A stretch of DNA of 64,000 nucleotides, taken from Sphingomonas sp. Leaf20. Lineage in GTDB: Bacteria > Pseudomonadota > Alphaproteobacteria > Sphingomonadales > Sphingomonadaceae. The DNA lies in NCBI RefSeq assembly GCF_001421535.1, contig NZ_LMKN01000001.1, forward strand, positions 124,001 to 188,000, given 5' to 3'. Shown one piece after another: positions 7,863 through 16,417 of this stretch (positions are counted from its first letter, which is position 1; each line of letters begins with the position of its first letter). Position numbers and translations under genes: made by a program. The notes beneath the pieces are model-generated. The model searched no databases, was not told the DNA's origin, and was given only the letters and a program-made list of their open reading frames with translations.

Positions 7863-10800
7863 GTGAAGCACCGCGCACTGACCGCACTCGCACTTTGTCT
7901 CGTCGCCGAACAGATTTCCGCCCAGAGCGCGCCGCCGCCCGCCGCCAAGCCCGTCGAACGGACACAGGCGCCCGAGGACAAGGCGACGGCACCGCTCGCG
8001 TCGCCCGCCGGCCCGCTCGCGACGCCGACGCCCGCCGCCACACCCGCACCTGACGCCGCGACGACGCCGTCGGCGACCGCGAAAAGCGACAAGAAGCCGC
8101 CAGCATGGGACGTCAACAAGCCCCGCGGCCTGCGTACGCGTGAGGTCAGGATGCAGGTCGACGAAGGCAGCTGGATGAACGTCGACGTCTCGCCCGACGG
8201 GCGGCTGATCGCGTTCGACCTGCTCGGCGACATCTACACGATGCCGATCGCGGGCGGCACGCCGACGCGCATCGCCGAGGGTCTCGCCTTCGAGCACCAG
8301 CCGCGCTTCTCGCCCGACGGCCGTCGCATCGCCTTCACCTCCGACCGTGGCGGCGGCGACAATATCTGGGTGATGAATGTCGACGGTGCCGACAAGCGAC
8401 AGGTCACCAAGGAGGATTTCCGCCTGCTCAACCAGCCGAGCTGGAGCCCGGACGGCCGGTTCATCGCCGCCAAGAAGCATTTCACGACCGGCCGGTCGCT
8501 CGGCACCGGCGAGATCTGGCTGTACCACGTATCGGGCGGCGGCGGCGTCCAGCTCGTCAAGCGCGCGAGCGAACAGCTGCAGAAGGAGCTTGGCGAGCCG
8601 ATCTACGCGCCCGACGGGAAGAGCATCTTCTATACGCGCAACGTCTCGCCCGGACCGATCTTCGAATATGCGCAGAACTCGCGCACCGACCTGTTCGACA
8701 TCGAACGCTACGACATCGACAGCGGCGAGGTGACCACCGCGGTATCGGGCGTCGGTGGCTCGGTGCGCCCGACCCCGTCGCGCGACGGCAAGCGGATCGC
8801 GTTCGTCCGGCGCGAGAACAACATCACCAAATTATGGGTCAAGGATCTCGCCAGCGGGGTCGAGCGCGTCGTCTACGGTGCGCTTGATCGCGACGTTCAG
8901 GAGACATGGGCCGTCACCGGCGTCTATCCCGACATGGCATGGACGCCCGGCGACACCGCGATCGTGTTCTGGGCGGGCGGCAAGCTGCGCCGCGTCGCGC
9001 CCGACGGCTCGGGCGGCAGCGTCATCCCGTTCCGTATCGACGACACCCGCGTGATCGTCGACGCGGTCCACCCGCAGATCGCGGTCGCGCCCGATCGCGT
9101 CACGACGCGCATGCCGCGCTGGGCGACGGTTTCGCCCGATGGCCGGACCGTCGTCTTCGAGACGCTCGGCAAGCTGTGGACCAAGCCGGTTGCGGGCGGC
9201 ACCGCGGTCCGCCTGACGCGGGGCTCCGACGAGCTCGAGCTGTTCCCGAGCTGGTCCCGCGACGGCCGCCAGATCGTCTTCGTCGGCTGGACCGATGCGG
9301 GGCTGGGCCAGATCCGGACGATCGCGGCGCGCGGCGGGTCGCCGCGGACCGTCACCACGCTGGCCGGGCACTATCGCCGGCCGCGATTCTCGCCCGACGC
9401 GCGGACGATCGTGTTCGAGCAGGGCGAGGGCGGCGGCCTGACCGCGGCACGCGGCAACCCCGGCAGCGGCGCCTACCGCGTCGCGGCGAGCGGCGGTGCG
9501 CCGGTCCGGATCGCCAAGGACGTCGCCGCGCCGCAATTCGGCCGGAGCGACGACCGCGTCTTCCTGATCGCGACCGACAAGGACAAGCGTCAGCTGGTCA
9601 GTACCGACCTCAGCGGCCAGGACCGGCGCGTCCACGCGTCGGGCGAACTCGTCAACGACTACCAGATCTCGCCGGCGGGCGATTACGTCGCGTTCCGCCA
9701 GAATTACGAGGCGTTCGTCATGCCATTGATCCCCGGCCGGCAGGCGGTCGAGGTCGATGCCAAGGGCGGCCCCCTGCCCGTCACGCGCGTCAGCGGCGAT
9801 GGCGCCGACTTCATCAACTGGTCGAACGACGGCGCGCAGATCCACTGGAGCGCCGGCCCGACGCTTTACACCGCCACGACCGAAAGCCTGTTCCGTACGC
9901 AGCCGGTGCCGATCGGCGAGGAGGCGCCCAAGTTCGTCGCGCCGCGGACCGGCGTTTCGCTGTCTATGGAGGTCGCCGCCGACAAGGCGACCGGGACGAC
10001 CGCGCTGACCGGCGCGCGTGTCGTGACGATGGCGCGCGGCGATGGCGGGATCATCGACGACGCGACGATCCTCATCCGCGGCGACCGCATCGTCGCGGTC
10101 GGACCGCGTGCATCGATCGCGATCCCGGCGGGCACCAGGACGATCGACGCGACGGGCAAGATCATCATCCCGGGGCTTGTCGATGCGCATGCGCACGGCC
10201 CCCAGGGTGACGACGAGATCGTGCCGCAGCAAAACTGGTCGGCGATGGCGAACCTCGCGATGGGGACGACGACGGTCCACGATCCGTCGTCGCGTTCGGC
10301 GGAAATCTTCCCCGCCGCCGAGATGCAGCAGACGGGCATGCTCCTCGCGCCCCGGACGTTCTCGACCGGGGAGATCGTCTATGGCGCGAAGGCGCCCGAC
10401 GTCTACGCGCAGATCGACACCTATGAGGACGCGCTGGCGGTGATCCGCCGACTCAAGGCGCAGGGCGCGCACAGCGTGAAGAACTATAACCAGCCCCGCC
10501 GTGAACAGCGCCAGATGGTCGTTGCCGCCGCACAGGCGGAAAACATGGAGGTCGTGCCGGAGGGCGGGTCGCTGTTCACGCTCGACATGAGCCTCGTCCA
10601 GGACGGCAACGCGACCGTCGAGCACAACGTGCCGCTCGAGCATTTCTATGCCGACGTCGTGAACCTCTGGTCGCAGACGACGGTCGGCTACACACCGACG
10701 CTAGTGGTGGCCTATGGTGGCCCCGCGGGCGATCCGTACTGGCGCGCGCACAGCGACGTCTGGCGGCATCCGCTACTGTCGCGGCATGCGCCGCCCGCGC

Positions 10801-11297
10801 TGCTCGCGGCGCAGAATGCCCGCCGTGAGATCGCGCCCGAGGAGGATTATGTCGACGGCGCGACCGCGCGCGAGGCGGGCAAGCTTGCGGCAAAGGGTGT
10901 TCCCGTGGCGATCGGCGCGCATGGGCAGCAACCCGGGCTCGGCGCGCACTGGGAGCTGTGGAGCTTCGTCCGCGGCGGCTTCACGCCGATCGAGGCGTTG
11001 CGCGCGGGCACCATCGCGTCCGCGACGTCGCTCGGCTACGCCCGCGACGTCGGATCGCTCGAGCCCGGCAAGCTCGCCGATCTGGTCGTGCTCACCGCCG
11101 ACCCGACGGTCGACATCCGCAACAGCGACAAGATCGCCCAGGTCATGCTCGGCGGGCGGCTATACGATGCCGCCACGCTGAACGAGACCGCCACCGGCAC
11201 GCGCAAGCGGCTGCCTTACTGGTGGGAGGGCGGCAACGGCGGTGCGGACACCGGCGCCAAGATCACGGTCGGCCACGGCCATGGCGACATCGACTGA
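7863..11297 (+). CDS. Exported TolB-type propeller/amidohydrolase fusion
   Basis: A 1144-residue protein starting at GTG behind AGGGGGA. It has a signal peptide (KHRALTALALCLVAEQISAQS), a Pro/Ala/Thr-rich linker to about residue 75, then a long run of TolB/WD40-like blades with the repeated SPDGRxIAF pattern (to about residue 680). The C-terminal part is a metal-dependent amidohydrolase: TGARVVTM, then IIPGLVDAHAHG with the metal-binding HxH at about 776-778, and the end motif LEPGKLADLVVL. A related domain order is known from secreted imidazolonepropionase-like hydrolases in many Proteobacteria. The substrate is unknown, and a periplasmic peptidase or cyclic amidase role is only a guess. It stands alone. 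Confidence 0.85.
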   Translation: MKHRALTALALCLVAEQISAQSAPPPAAKPVERTQAPEDKATAPLASPAGPLATPTPAATPAPDAATTPSATAKSDKKPPAWDVNKPRGLRTREVRMQVDEGSWMNVDVSPDGRLIAFDLLGDIYTMPIAGGTPTRIAEGLAFEHQPRFSPDGRRIAFTSDRGGGDNIWVMNVDGADKRQVTKEDFRLLNQPSWSPDGRFIAAKKHFTTGRSLGTGEIWLYHVSGGGGVQLVKRASEQLQKELGEPIYAPDGKSIFYTRNVSPGPIFEYAQNSRTDLFDIERYDIDSGEVTTAVSGVGGSVRPTPSRDGKRIAFVRRENNITKLWVKDLASGVERVVYGALDRDVQETWAVTGVYPDMAWTPGDTAIVFWAGGKLRRVAPDGSGGSVIPFRIDDTRVIVDAVHPQIAVAPDRVTTRMPRWATVSPDGRTVVFETLGKLWTKPVAGGTAVRLTRGSDELELFPSWSRDGRQIVFVGWTDAGLGQIRTIAARGGSPRTVTTLAGHYRRPRFSPDARTIVFEQGEGGGLTAARGNPGSGAYRVAASGGAPVRIAKDVAAPQFGRSDDRVFLIATDKDKRQLVSTDLSGQDRRVHASGELVNDYQISPAGDYVAFRQNYEAFVMPLIPGRQAVEVDAKGGPLPVTRVSGDGADFINWSNDGAQIHWSAGPTLYTATTESLFRTQPVPIGEEAPKFVAPRTGVSLSMEVAADKATGTTALTGARVVTMARGDGGIIDDATILIRGDRIVAVGPRASIAIPAGTRTIDATGKIIIPGLVDAHAHGPQGDDEIVPQQNWSAMANLAMGTTTVHDPSSRSAEIFPAAEMQQTGMLLAPRTFSTGEIVYGAKAPDVYAQIDTYEDALAVIRRLKAQGAHSVKNYNQPRREQRQMVVAAAQAENMEVVPEGGSLFTLDMSLVQDGNATVEHNVPLEHFYADVVNLWSQTTVGYTPTLVVAYGGPAGDPYWRAHSDVWRHPLLSRHAPPALLAAQNARREIAPEEDYVDGATAREAGKLAAKGVPVAIGAHGQQPGLGAHWELWSFVRGGFTPIEALRAGTIASATSLGYARDVGSLEPGKLADLVVLTADPTVDIRNSDKIAQVMLGGRLYDAATLNETATGTRKRLPYWWEGGNGGADTGAKITVGHGHGDID

Positions 11298-11306
11298 CAC
11301 GCTACG

Positions 11307-11335
11307 GCCCGCCGAACGCGACGCGCTCGGCGGGC
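11307..11335 (+). terminator. Hairpin after the amidohydrolase gene
   Basis: An inverted repeat GCCCGCCGA/TCGGCGGGC (9 bp, loop 11 bases) starts 10 bases after the stop codon. It lacks a clean T-tract, so it is only a plausible transcription end. Confidence 0.4.
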
Positions 11336-11395
11336 ATGCTCCCTCAAATCTTAAATGCCAGCCCGTAACCGTTGCGGGCGGCGCGGCGTGACGAC

Positions 11396-11629
11396 CTAAC
11401 CCGCCCGTCGCGATTTCGTGGCGGCAAGATCGGCCTGCGGCGCCGCGTCGGAGCGTGGTGGTGACCGATCGTCCACCATCATCGAGAGTTCTTGCTGGAT
11501 CGTGCCGATGCAGTCGCTCACCTTCGCGCCGACCAGTGCATGCCCCCCCTCGTCAGCGATACGCAGCGACTCCTCGAGCAGGAACAGCATAGACCTCAAC
11601 CGGGCAACAGTCTGCGCATAACCCTGCAT
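11396..11629 (-). CDS. Small hypothetical protein
   Basis: No family recognised. The 77-residue product starts MQGYAQTVARLRSMLFLLEE and is predicted mostly helical with alternating charged and hydrophobic residues to about residue 55, then a polar tail rich in Ser, Pro, Asp and Arg. There is no signal peptide. The ATG at 11629 is preceded by AGGGGA at a good spacing, which is the main reason to call it; a longer in-frame start at 11689 lacks this. It looks like a small cytoplasmic helical protein of the sort sphingomonads often have, with no clear partner nearby. Confidence 0.55.
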   Translation of the reverse strand: MQGYAQTVARLRSMLFLLEESLRIADEGGHALVGAKVSDCIGTIQQELSMMVDDRSPPRSDAAPQADLAATKSRRAG

Positions 11630-11939
11630 TGCCAATCCCCTGCCCGTCATCATGACGCTGTTTATGCAAACGAGACTAGGACCATCCAAGGACTTTGCGA
11701 AGCGATTTCGCCACTGTAAAACCGTGCGAAATCCAGTGTTTGCGGTATCAGGCTACAACCGGCGCGGCACCGCCCGCCGATCGCATTTCGACCCCTCCGC
11801 GCCATTTTTCTGATAGCGCGCACGCGATCGACCGCCGTCGAATAAACTACGCCGTTTCAATATCTTCGAGCGAATTTTACGGCAAATGCAACCTACCGTC
11901 GGCCGAGCCGTTTGCGTGACAGGGAGCTTTGAAATCAGC
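11630..11939. other. Gene-free intergenic region upstream of paoA
   Basis: About 310 bases between the small minus-strand gene and paoA. It is relatively AT-rich for this genome and should hold the promoters of both divergent units. I see no convincing ORF, tRNA or strong hairpin. An AGGGAG at about 11919 is rather far (about 15 bases) from the chosen paoA ATG. Confidence 0.5.
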
Positions 11940-12581
11940 ATGACTAAAGACGATGGATTCGCCGTTTCGCGCCGCGGCGTGATTGCAGGCGGCGTTGCGA
12001 CGGCGACTCTCGGCGGTACCGCGGTGAGTGCGCAGACGCAGCCCGCACAGCAGCCCGCCCCGACGACGATGCCGGTGACGTTCAAGGTGAACGGTCGCAA
12101 CACGAAGATCGACGTCGACACGCGCACCACGCTGCTCGACGCGCTGCGCGAGACGATGCGGCTGACCGGAACCAAGAAGGGCTGCGATCACGGCCAGTGC
12201 GGCGCCTGCACGGTGATCGTCGAAGGCCGCCGCATCAACAGTTGCCTGACCCTGGCGGTGATGCACGAAGGCGACACGATCACGACGATCGAAGGGCTCG
12301 GGACGGAGGAAAAGCTTCACGCGATGCAGGCGGCGTTCGTCAAGCATGACGGCTATCAGTGCGGCTATTGCACGCCTGGCCAGATCTGCTCGGCGGTCGC
12401 AACGCTCGACGAGATCAAGAACGGCATCCCCAGCCACGCGACGTCCGACATCGCCGCGAAACCCGGCGTCACCACTGCGGAACTCAAGGAGCGCATGAGC
12501 GGCAACATCTGCCGTTGTGGCGCCTATTCGAACATCATCGACGCCATCCATGATGTCGCCGGTACGGAGCGCACGGCATGA
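11940..12581 (+). CDS. paoA: Aldehyde oxidoreductase, [2Fe-2S] subunit
   Basis: Small iron-sulfur subunit of a periplasmic molybdenum aldehyde oxidoreductase of the E. coli PaoABC (YagTSR) type. The 213-residue product begins with a twin-arginine signal (SRRGVIAGG, then a hydrophobic stretch ending near SAQ), which would carry the folded complex to the periplasm. Two [2Fe-2S] clusters are indicated by CDHGQCGAC plus a fourth Cys at about residue 102, and by CGYCTPGQ with GNICRCGAY. The ATG at 11940 puts the Arg pair near residue 10. Its stop overlaps the start of paoB by four bases. Confidence 0.92.
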   Translation: MTKDDGFAVSRRGVIAGGVATATLGGTAVSAQTQPAQQPAPTTMPVTFKVNGRNTKIDVDTRTTLLDALRETMRLTGTKKGCDHGQCGACTVIVEGRRINSCLTLAVMHEGDTITTIEGLGTEEKLHAMQAAFVKHDGYQCGYCTPGQICSAVATLDEIKNGIPSHATSDIAAKPGVTTAELKERMSGNICRCGAYSNIIDAIHDVAGTERTA

Positions 12582-13528
12582 AGGCGTTTACCTACGAACG
12601 CGCAAAGACCCCGACCGAGGCAGCCAGTGCCGCGGTGCGCAATCCCAGGGCCAAGTTCATCGCGGGCGGCACCAACCTGCTCGATCTGATGAAGCTGCAG
12701 ATCGAGACGCCGCAGCATCTGATCGACGTCAACGGCCTCGGCCTCGACAAGATCACGCCGACCAGCGACGGCGGGCTGCGGGTCGGTGCGCTCGTCCGCA
12801 ACACCGATCTCGCCGCGGACAGCCGCGTGCGGGCCGATTATGCCGTGCTCAGCCGCGCGCTCGTGTCGGGTGCGTCGGGCCAGTTGCGCAACAAGGCGAC
12901 GACCGCGGGCAACCTGCTCCAGCGCACGCGCTGCCCCTATTTTTACGACACCACGAAGCCGTGCAACAAGCGCCAGCCCGGCACCGGTTGTGCGGCGATC
13001 GGCGGGTTCAATCGCAACCTCGCGATCATGGGAACGAGCGATGCGTGCATCGCCACGCACCCCAGCGACATGGCGGTCGCGATGCGCGTTCTCGATGCCA
13101 CCGTCGAGACGGTCGATGCAGCAGGCAAGGCGCGCGCGATCCCGATCGCCGACTTCCACCGGCTTCCCGGCACGACGCCCAACATCGAGACCGCGCTGGC
13201 TCCCGGTGAACTGATCACCGCGGTCAGCTTGCCCAAGCCCATTGGCGGGACGCACATCTACCAGAAGGTCCGCGACCGCGCGTCCTACGCGTTCGCGCTG
13301 ATCTCCGTCGCGGCGGTGATCCAGCCCGGCAATCGCGGCCGGCTTGCCTTTGGCGGGCTTGCGCACAAGCCCTGGCGTGTCGAGGCCGCAGAAGCGCAGC
13401 TGCCCGCGGGCGCAAAAGCCACGGCCGCCGCGGTGCTCGCCGGTGCGCGCACGACCTCACAAAATGCATTCAAGCTGCCACTGGTCGAGCGAACGATCGG
13501 TGCCGTGCTCGAAGAAGCGAAGGCCTGA
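12578..13528 (+). CDS. paoB: Aldehyde oxidoreductase, FAD-binding subunit
   Basis: Middle subunit of the Pao complex, passing electrons from the iron-sulfur subunit through FAD. The 316-residue product opens [15 protein letters not shown], very like E. coli YagS, and has the FAD-binding [11 protein letters not shown] at about 28-38. It also carries the family's extra [4Fe-4S] insertion, with cysteines at about 119, 129, 138 and 157 ([29 protein letters not shown]). The last gives the typical THPSDMA motif. It overlaps paoA by four bases and is followed by paoC after five, so all three are one operon. Confidence 0.92.
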   Translation: MKAFTYERAKTPTEAASAAVRNPRAKFIAGGTNLLDLMKLQIETPQHLIDVNGLGLDKITPTSDGGLRVGALVRNTDLAADSRVRADYAVLSRALVSGASGQLRNKATTAGNLLQRTRCPYFYDTTKPCNKRQPGTGCAAIGGFNRNLAIMGTSDACIATHPSDMAVAMRVLDATVETVDAAGKARAIPIADFHRLPGTTPNIETALAPGELITAVSLPKPIGGTHIYQKVRDRASYAFALISVAAVIQPGNRGRLAFGGLAHKPWRVEAAEAQLPAGAKATAAAVLAGARTTSQNAFKLPLVERTIGAVLEEAKA

Positions 13529-13533
13529 TCGCC

Positions 13534-15735
13534 ATGAAGTTCGATACACCCGCAACGACCAACCCGATCGACCGCATGACCGTCGTCGGCAAGCCGATCG
13601 ACCGGATCGACGGCAAGCGCAAGACCACGGGCACCGCGCGCTATGCCTATGAACGCAACGACGCCGCGCCCGACGCGGCCTATGGCTATATCGTCGGATC
13701 GGCGATCGCGAAGGGCCGGATCGACAGCATCGACGTGACCGACGCAAAGGCCGCACCCGGCGTGCTGGCGGTCGTGACGCACGAGAATGCGGGCAAGCTC
13801 GCCAAGGCCAAGGCGCATACCGCAAACATGCTCGCCGGCCCCAATGTCCAGCATTACGACCAGGCCGTCGCGATCGTCGTCGCCGAGACGTTCGAGCAGG
13901 CACGTGCGGCCGCCAAGCTCGTTCGCGTCGGCTATGGCCGCAGCAGCGGATCGTTCGACCTCGCGGCATCGCAGTCGAGCGCGGTCAAGCCCAAGGACGG
14001 GACGCCCGACACCGCCGTCGGCGACTTCGCCGGCGCGTTCGCCAAGGCCCCTGTCAAGCTCGATCAGCGCTACACGACGCCCGACCACAGCCATGCGATG
14101 ATGGAACCGCATGCGACGATGGCCGCCTGGAAGGGCAGCAAGCTGACGCTGTGGACTTCGAACCAGATGCTCAACTGGGCGGTTCGCGACATGAGCGAGA
14201 CGTTGCTGATCCCCAAGGAGGACATCCGCGTCCTGTCGCCGTTCGTCGGCGGCGGGTTCGGGTCGAAGCTGTGGATCCGCAGCGACGCGGTGATGGCCGC
14301 TCTGGCTTCGCGGGCGATCGGTGGTCGCGCGGTAAAGGTCGCGCTGACGCGTCCGCAGATAATGAACAACACCACGCACCGTCCGGCGACGATCCAACGC
14401 CTGCGGATCGGCGCGCAGAAGGACGGCAAGATCACCGCGATCGCGCACGAAAGCTGGTCGGGCGATCTCCCCGGCGGCGGGCCCGAGACGGCGGTAAACC
14501 AGACCCGGCTGCTCTATGCAGGCGCAAACCGGATGACCGCGACGCGGCTGTCGGTCCTCGACCTGCCCGAGGGCAATGCGATGCGCGCGCCGGGCGAGGC
14601 TGTCGGCCTGCTCGCGCTCGAAGTCGCGATGGACGAGCTTGCCGAGAAGCTGAAGATGGATCCGGTCCAGTTGCGGATTGTCAACGATACGCAGGTCGAT
14701 CCGGAAAAGCCGACGCGCCAGTTCTCGCAGCGCGATCTCGTCGGGTGCCTCAAGACCGGCGCCGAGCGCTTCGGCTGGTCCAAGCGCAACCCTGTCCCCG
14801 GGCAGGTGCGCGAAGGCCGCTGGCTGATCGGCATGGGCATGGCATCGGCGTTTCGCGACAACGTCGCGATGAAGTCCGCGGCGCGCGTCGGGATCGACAA
14901 GAAGGGCGTCGTGACCGTCGCCACCGACATGACCGACATCGGTACCGGCAGCTACACGATCATCGCGCAGACGGCGGCCGAAATGATGGGCGTGCCCGTC
15001 GACAAGGTCGTCGTGCTCCTTGGCGACAGCAGCTTCCCCGTCTCGTCCGGGTCGGGCGGTCAGTGGGGCGGTAACAGCTCGACCGCCGGCGTGTACGCGG
15101 CGTGCAGCGCGCTGCGCGACAGCATCGCGCGCAAGCTGGGCTTCGATCCGGCCGCCGCGGTGTTCGAGGGCGGCAAGATCCGCGTCGGGGACCGCAGCGC
15201 CTCGATCGCCGACGCGGCGGGTGACGCCGGGCTGTCTGCGGAGGAGACGATCGAGTTCGGCGATCTGACCAAGACCTATGCGCAGGCGACCTTCGGCGCG
15301 CATTTCGTCGAAGTCGCGGTCGACTCGGCAACGGGCGAAGTGCGTGTACGCCGCATGGGTGGCGCGTTCGCCGCGGGGCGTATCCTCAACCCCAAATCCG
15401 CGCGCAGCCAGGTCATCGGCGCGATGACGATGGGCGTGGGCGCCGCGTTGATGGAAGACGCGATCGTCGACAAGCGGTTCGGCTATTTCGTCAATCACGA
15501 CATGGCCGAATATCATGTCCCCGTTCATGCCGACGTGCCGCACCAGGACGTGTTCTTCATGGACGAGCTCGATGAGAAATCCTCACCGATGAAGGCCAAG
15601 GGCGTGGGCGAGCTTGGCATCTGCGGTGTCGGCGCGGCGGTTGCCAACGCGGTCTACAATGCCTGCGGCGTCCGCATCCGCGAATATCCGCTGACGCTCG
15701 ACAAGGTGATCACGGGCATGCCGCAGGTCGCCTGA
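13534..15735 (+). CDS. paoC: Aldehyde oxidoreductase, molybdenum cofactor subunit
   Basis: Catalytic subunit oxidising aldehydes (probably aromatic and others) to acids. The 733-residue product aligns by eye with E. coli PaoC over its whole length: an N-terminal NPIDRMTVVGKPIDRIDG segment, TTGTARYAYE, GGGFGSKLW, NNTTHRPATIQ, RAPGEAVG, SGSGGQWGGN and the active-site KGVGELG with the catalytic Glu at about residue 693. No signal peptide of its own; it would be exported with PaoA through Tat. A PaoD/MocA-type cofactor-maturation chaperone is not next to it, so that function must be supplied elsewhere. A strong terminator follows. Confidence 0.93.
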   Translation: MKFDTPATTNPIDRMTVVGKPIDRIDGKRKTTGTARYAYERNDAAPDAAYGYIVGSAIAKGRIDSIDVTDAKAAPGVLAVVTHENAGKLAKAKAHTANMLAGPNVQHYDQAVAIVVAETFEQARAAAKLVRVGYGRSSGSFDLAASQSSAVKPKDGTPDTAVGDFAGAFAKAPVKLDQRYTTPDHSHAMMEPHATMAAWKGSKLTLWTSNQMLNWAVRDMSETLLIPKEDIRVLSPFVGGGFGSKLWIRSDAVMAALASRAIGGRAVKVALTRPQIMNNTTHRPATIQRLRIGAQKDGKITAIAHESWSGDLPGGGPETAVNQTRLLYAGANRMTATRLSVLDLPEGNAMRAPGEAVGLLALEVAMDELAEKLKMDPVQLRIVNDTQVDPEKPTRQFSQRDLVGCLKTGAERFGWSKRNPVPGQVREGRWLIGMGMASAFRDNVAMKSAARVGIDKKGVVTVATDMTDIGTGSYTIIAQTAAEMMGVPVDKVVVLLGDSSFPVSSGSGGQWGGNSSTAGVYAACSALRDSIARKLGFDPAAAVFEGGKIRVGDRSASIADAAGDAGLSAEETIEFGDLTKTYAQATFGAHFVEVAVDSATGEVRVRRMGGAFAAGRILNPKSARSQVIGAMTMGVGAALMEDAIVDKRFGYFVNHDMAEYHVPVHADVPHQDVFFMDELDEKSSPMKAKGVGELGICGVGAAVANAVYNACGVRIREYPLTLDKVITGMPQVA

Positions 15736-15758
15736 CCTCCCTCGCCCGTGCCAACCCG

Positions 15759-15812
15759 ACCGCCGTATCGCAGCCCCGTCGCCGACGGGCAGCGATACGG
15801 CGGTTTCGTTTT
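15759..15812 (+). terminator. Intrinsic terminator of paoABC
   Basis: Perfect 13-bp stem (ACCGCCGTATCGC at 15759-15771 and its complement at 15792-15804), with a second small hairpin in the loop, followed by TTTCGTTTT. It lies 24 bases after paoC and is the best-formed terminator on the plus strand here. Confidence 0.85.
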
Positions 15813-15852
15813 GATCGTCGGTACGGCAGGAGGGCGTTGAGGAGAAACCGGC

Positions 15853-16377
15853 ATGCCCCTGTACGCGCTTGGCGATAAACGCCCGACCTGCCACCCCGGC
15901 GCCTGGATCGCCCCCAGCGCAGACGTCATCGCCGACGTCGTGCTCGGCGCCGACTCCAGCGTCTGGTTCGGGGCAGCGATCCGCGGCGACAATACGACCA
16001 TCACGATCGGCGCGCGCAGCAACGTGCAGGAGGGCGCAGTGCTGCACTCGGACCACGGCGCGCCGCTGACCGTGGGGGAGGATTGCACGATCGGTCACCG
16101 CGCTATCCTGCACGGCTGCACGATCGGCGACGGAACGCTCATCGGCATGGGCGCGATCATCCTCAATCGTGCGGTGATCGGCGAGAACTGCATCGTCGGC
16201 GCCGGAGCGCTGGTAACAGAGGGCAAGGTCTTTCCCGCCGGCAGCCTGATCGTCGGCAGCCCGGCGCGCTTCGTTCGCGCGCTCGACGACGCCGCGATCG
16301 CGCTGCTCGCCGTGTCGGCACGGCACTATGTCGACAAGGCGCGCGCCTGTGCGTCGGGATTGACCCCGATCGCGTGA
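15853..16377 (+). CDS. Gamma-carbonic anhydrase-family protein
   Basis: A 174-residue left-handed beta-helix protein of the hexapeptide-repeat YrdA/PaaY/gamma-carbonic anhydrase family. Repeats of the [LIV]G-x4 kind run from about residue 20 to 140. Candidate zinc ligands are His residues in LHSDHG and IGHRAILHG, and the conserved Arg-Asp is in IRGDNTTI. The ATG at 15853 follows GAGGAGAAACC at a good distance. The family includes true carbonic anhydrases and acyl-thioester-related or orphan members, so enzymatic activity is not certain. Adjacent genes give no extra clue. Confidence 0.85.
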   Translation: MPLYALGDKRPTCHPGAWIAPSADVIADVVLGADSSVWFGAAIRGDNTTITIGARSNVQEGAVLHSDHGAPLTVGEDCTIGHRAILHGCTIGDGTLIGMGAIILNRAVIGENCIVGAGALVTEGKVFPAGSLIVGSPARFVRALDDAAIALLAVSARHYVDKARACASGLTPIA

Positions 16378-16378
16378 C

Positions 16379-16410
16379 GCCCCCGGTCCGGCCTGGACCG
16401 GACCGGGGGC
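16379..16410. terminator. Bidirectional hairpin between convergent genes
   Basis: A perfect 11-bp inverted repeat (GCCCCCGGTCC at 16379-16389, GGACCGGGGGC at 16400-16410) fills the gap between two convergent genes. There is no T-tract on either side, so function is inferred from position and stem strength. Confidence 0.6.
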
Positions 16411-16417
16411 TGATCGC

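Noticed and set aside
8832..10643. Long minus-strand open frame opposite the amidohydrolase gene
   Set aside because: Antisense shadow of a well-supported gene, with no family resemblance and low-quality composition.
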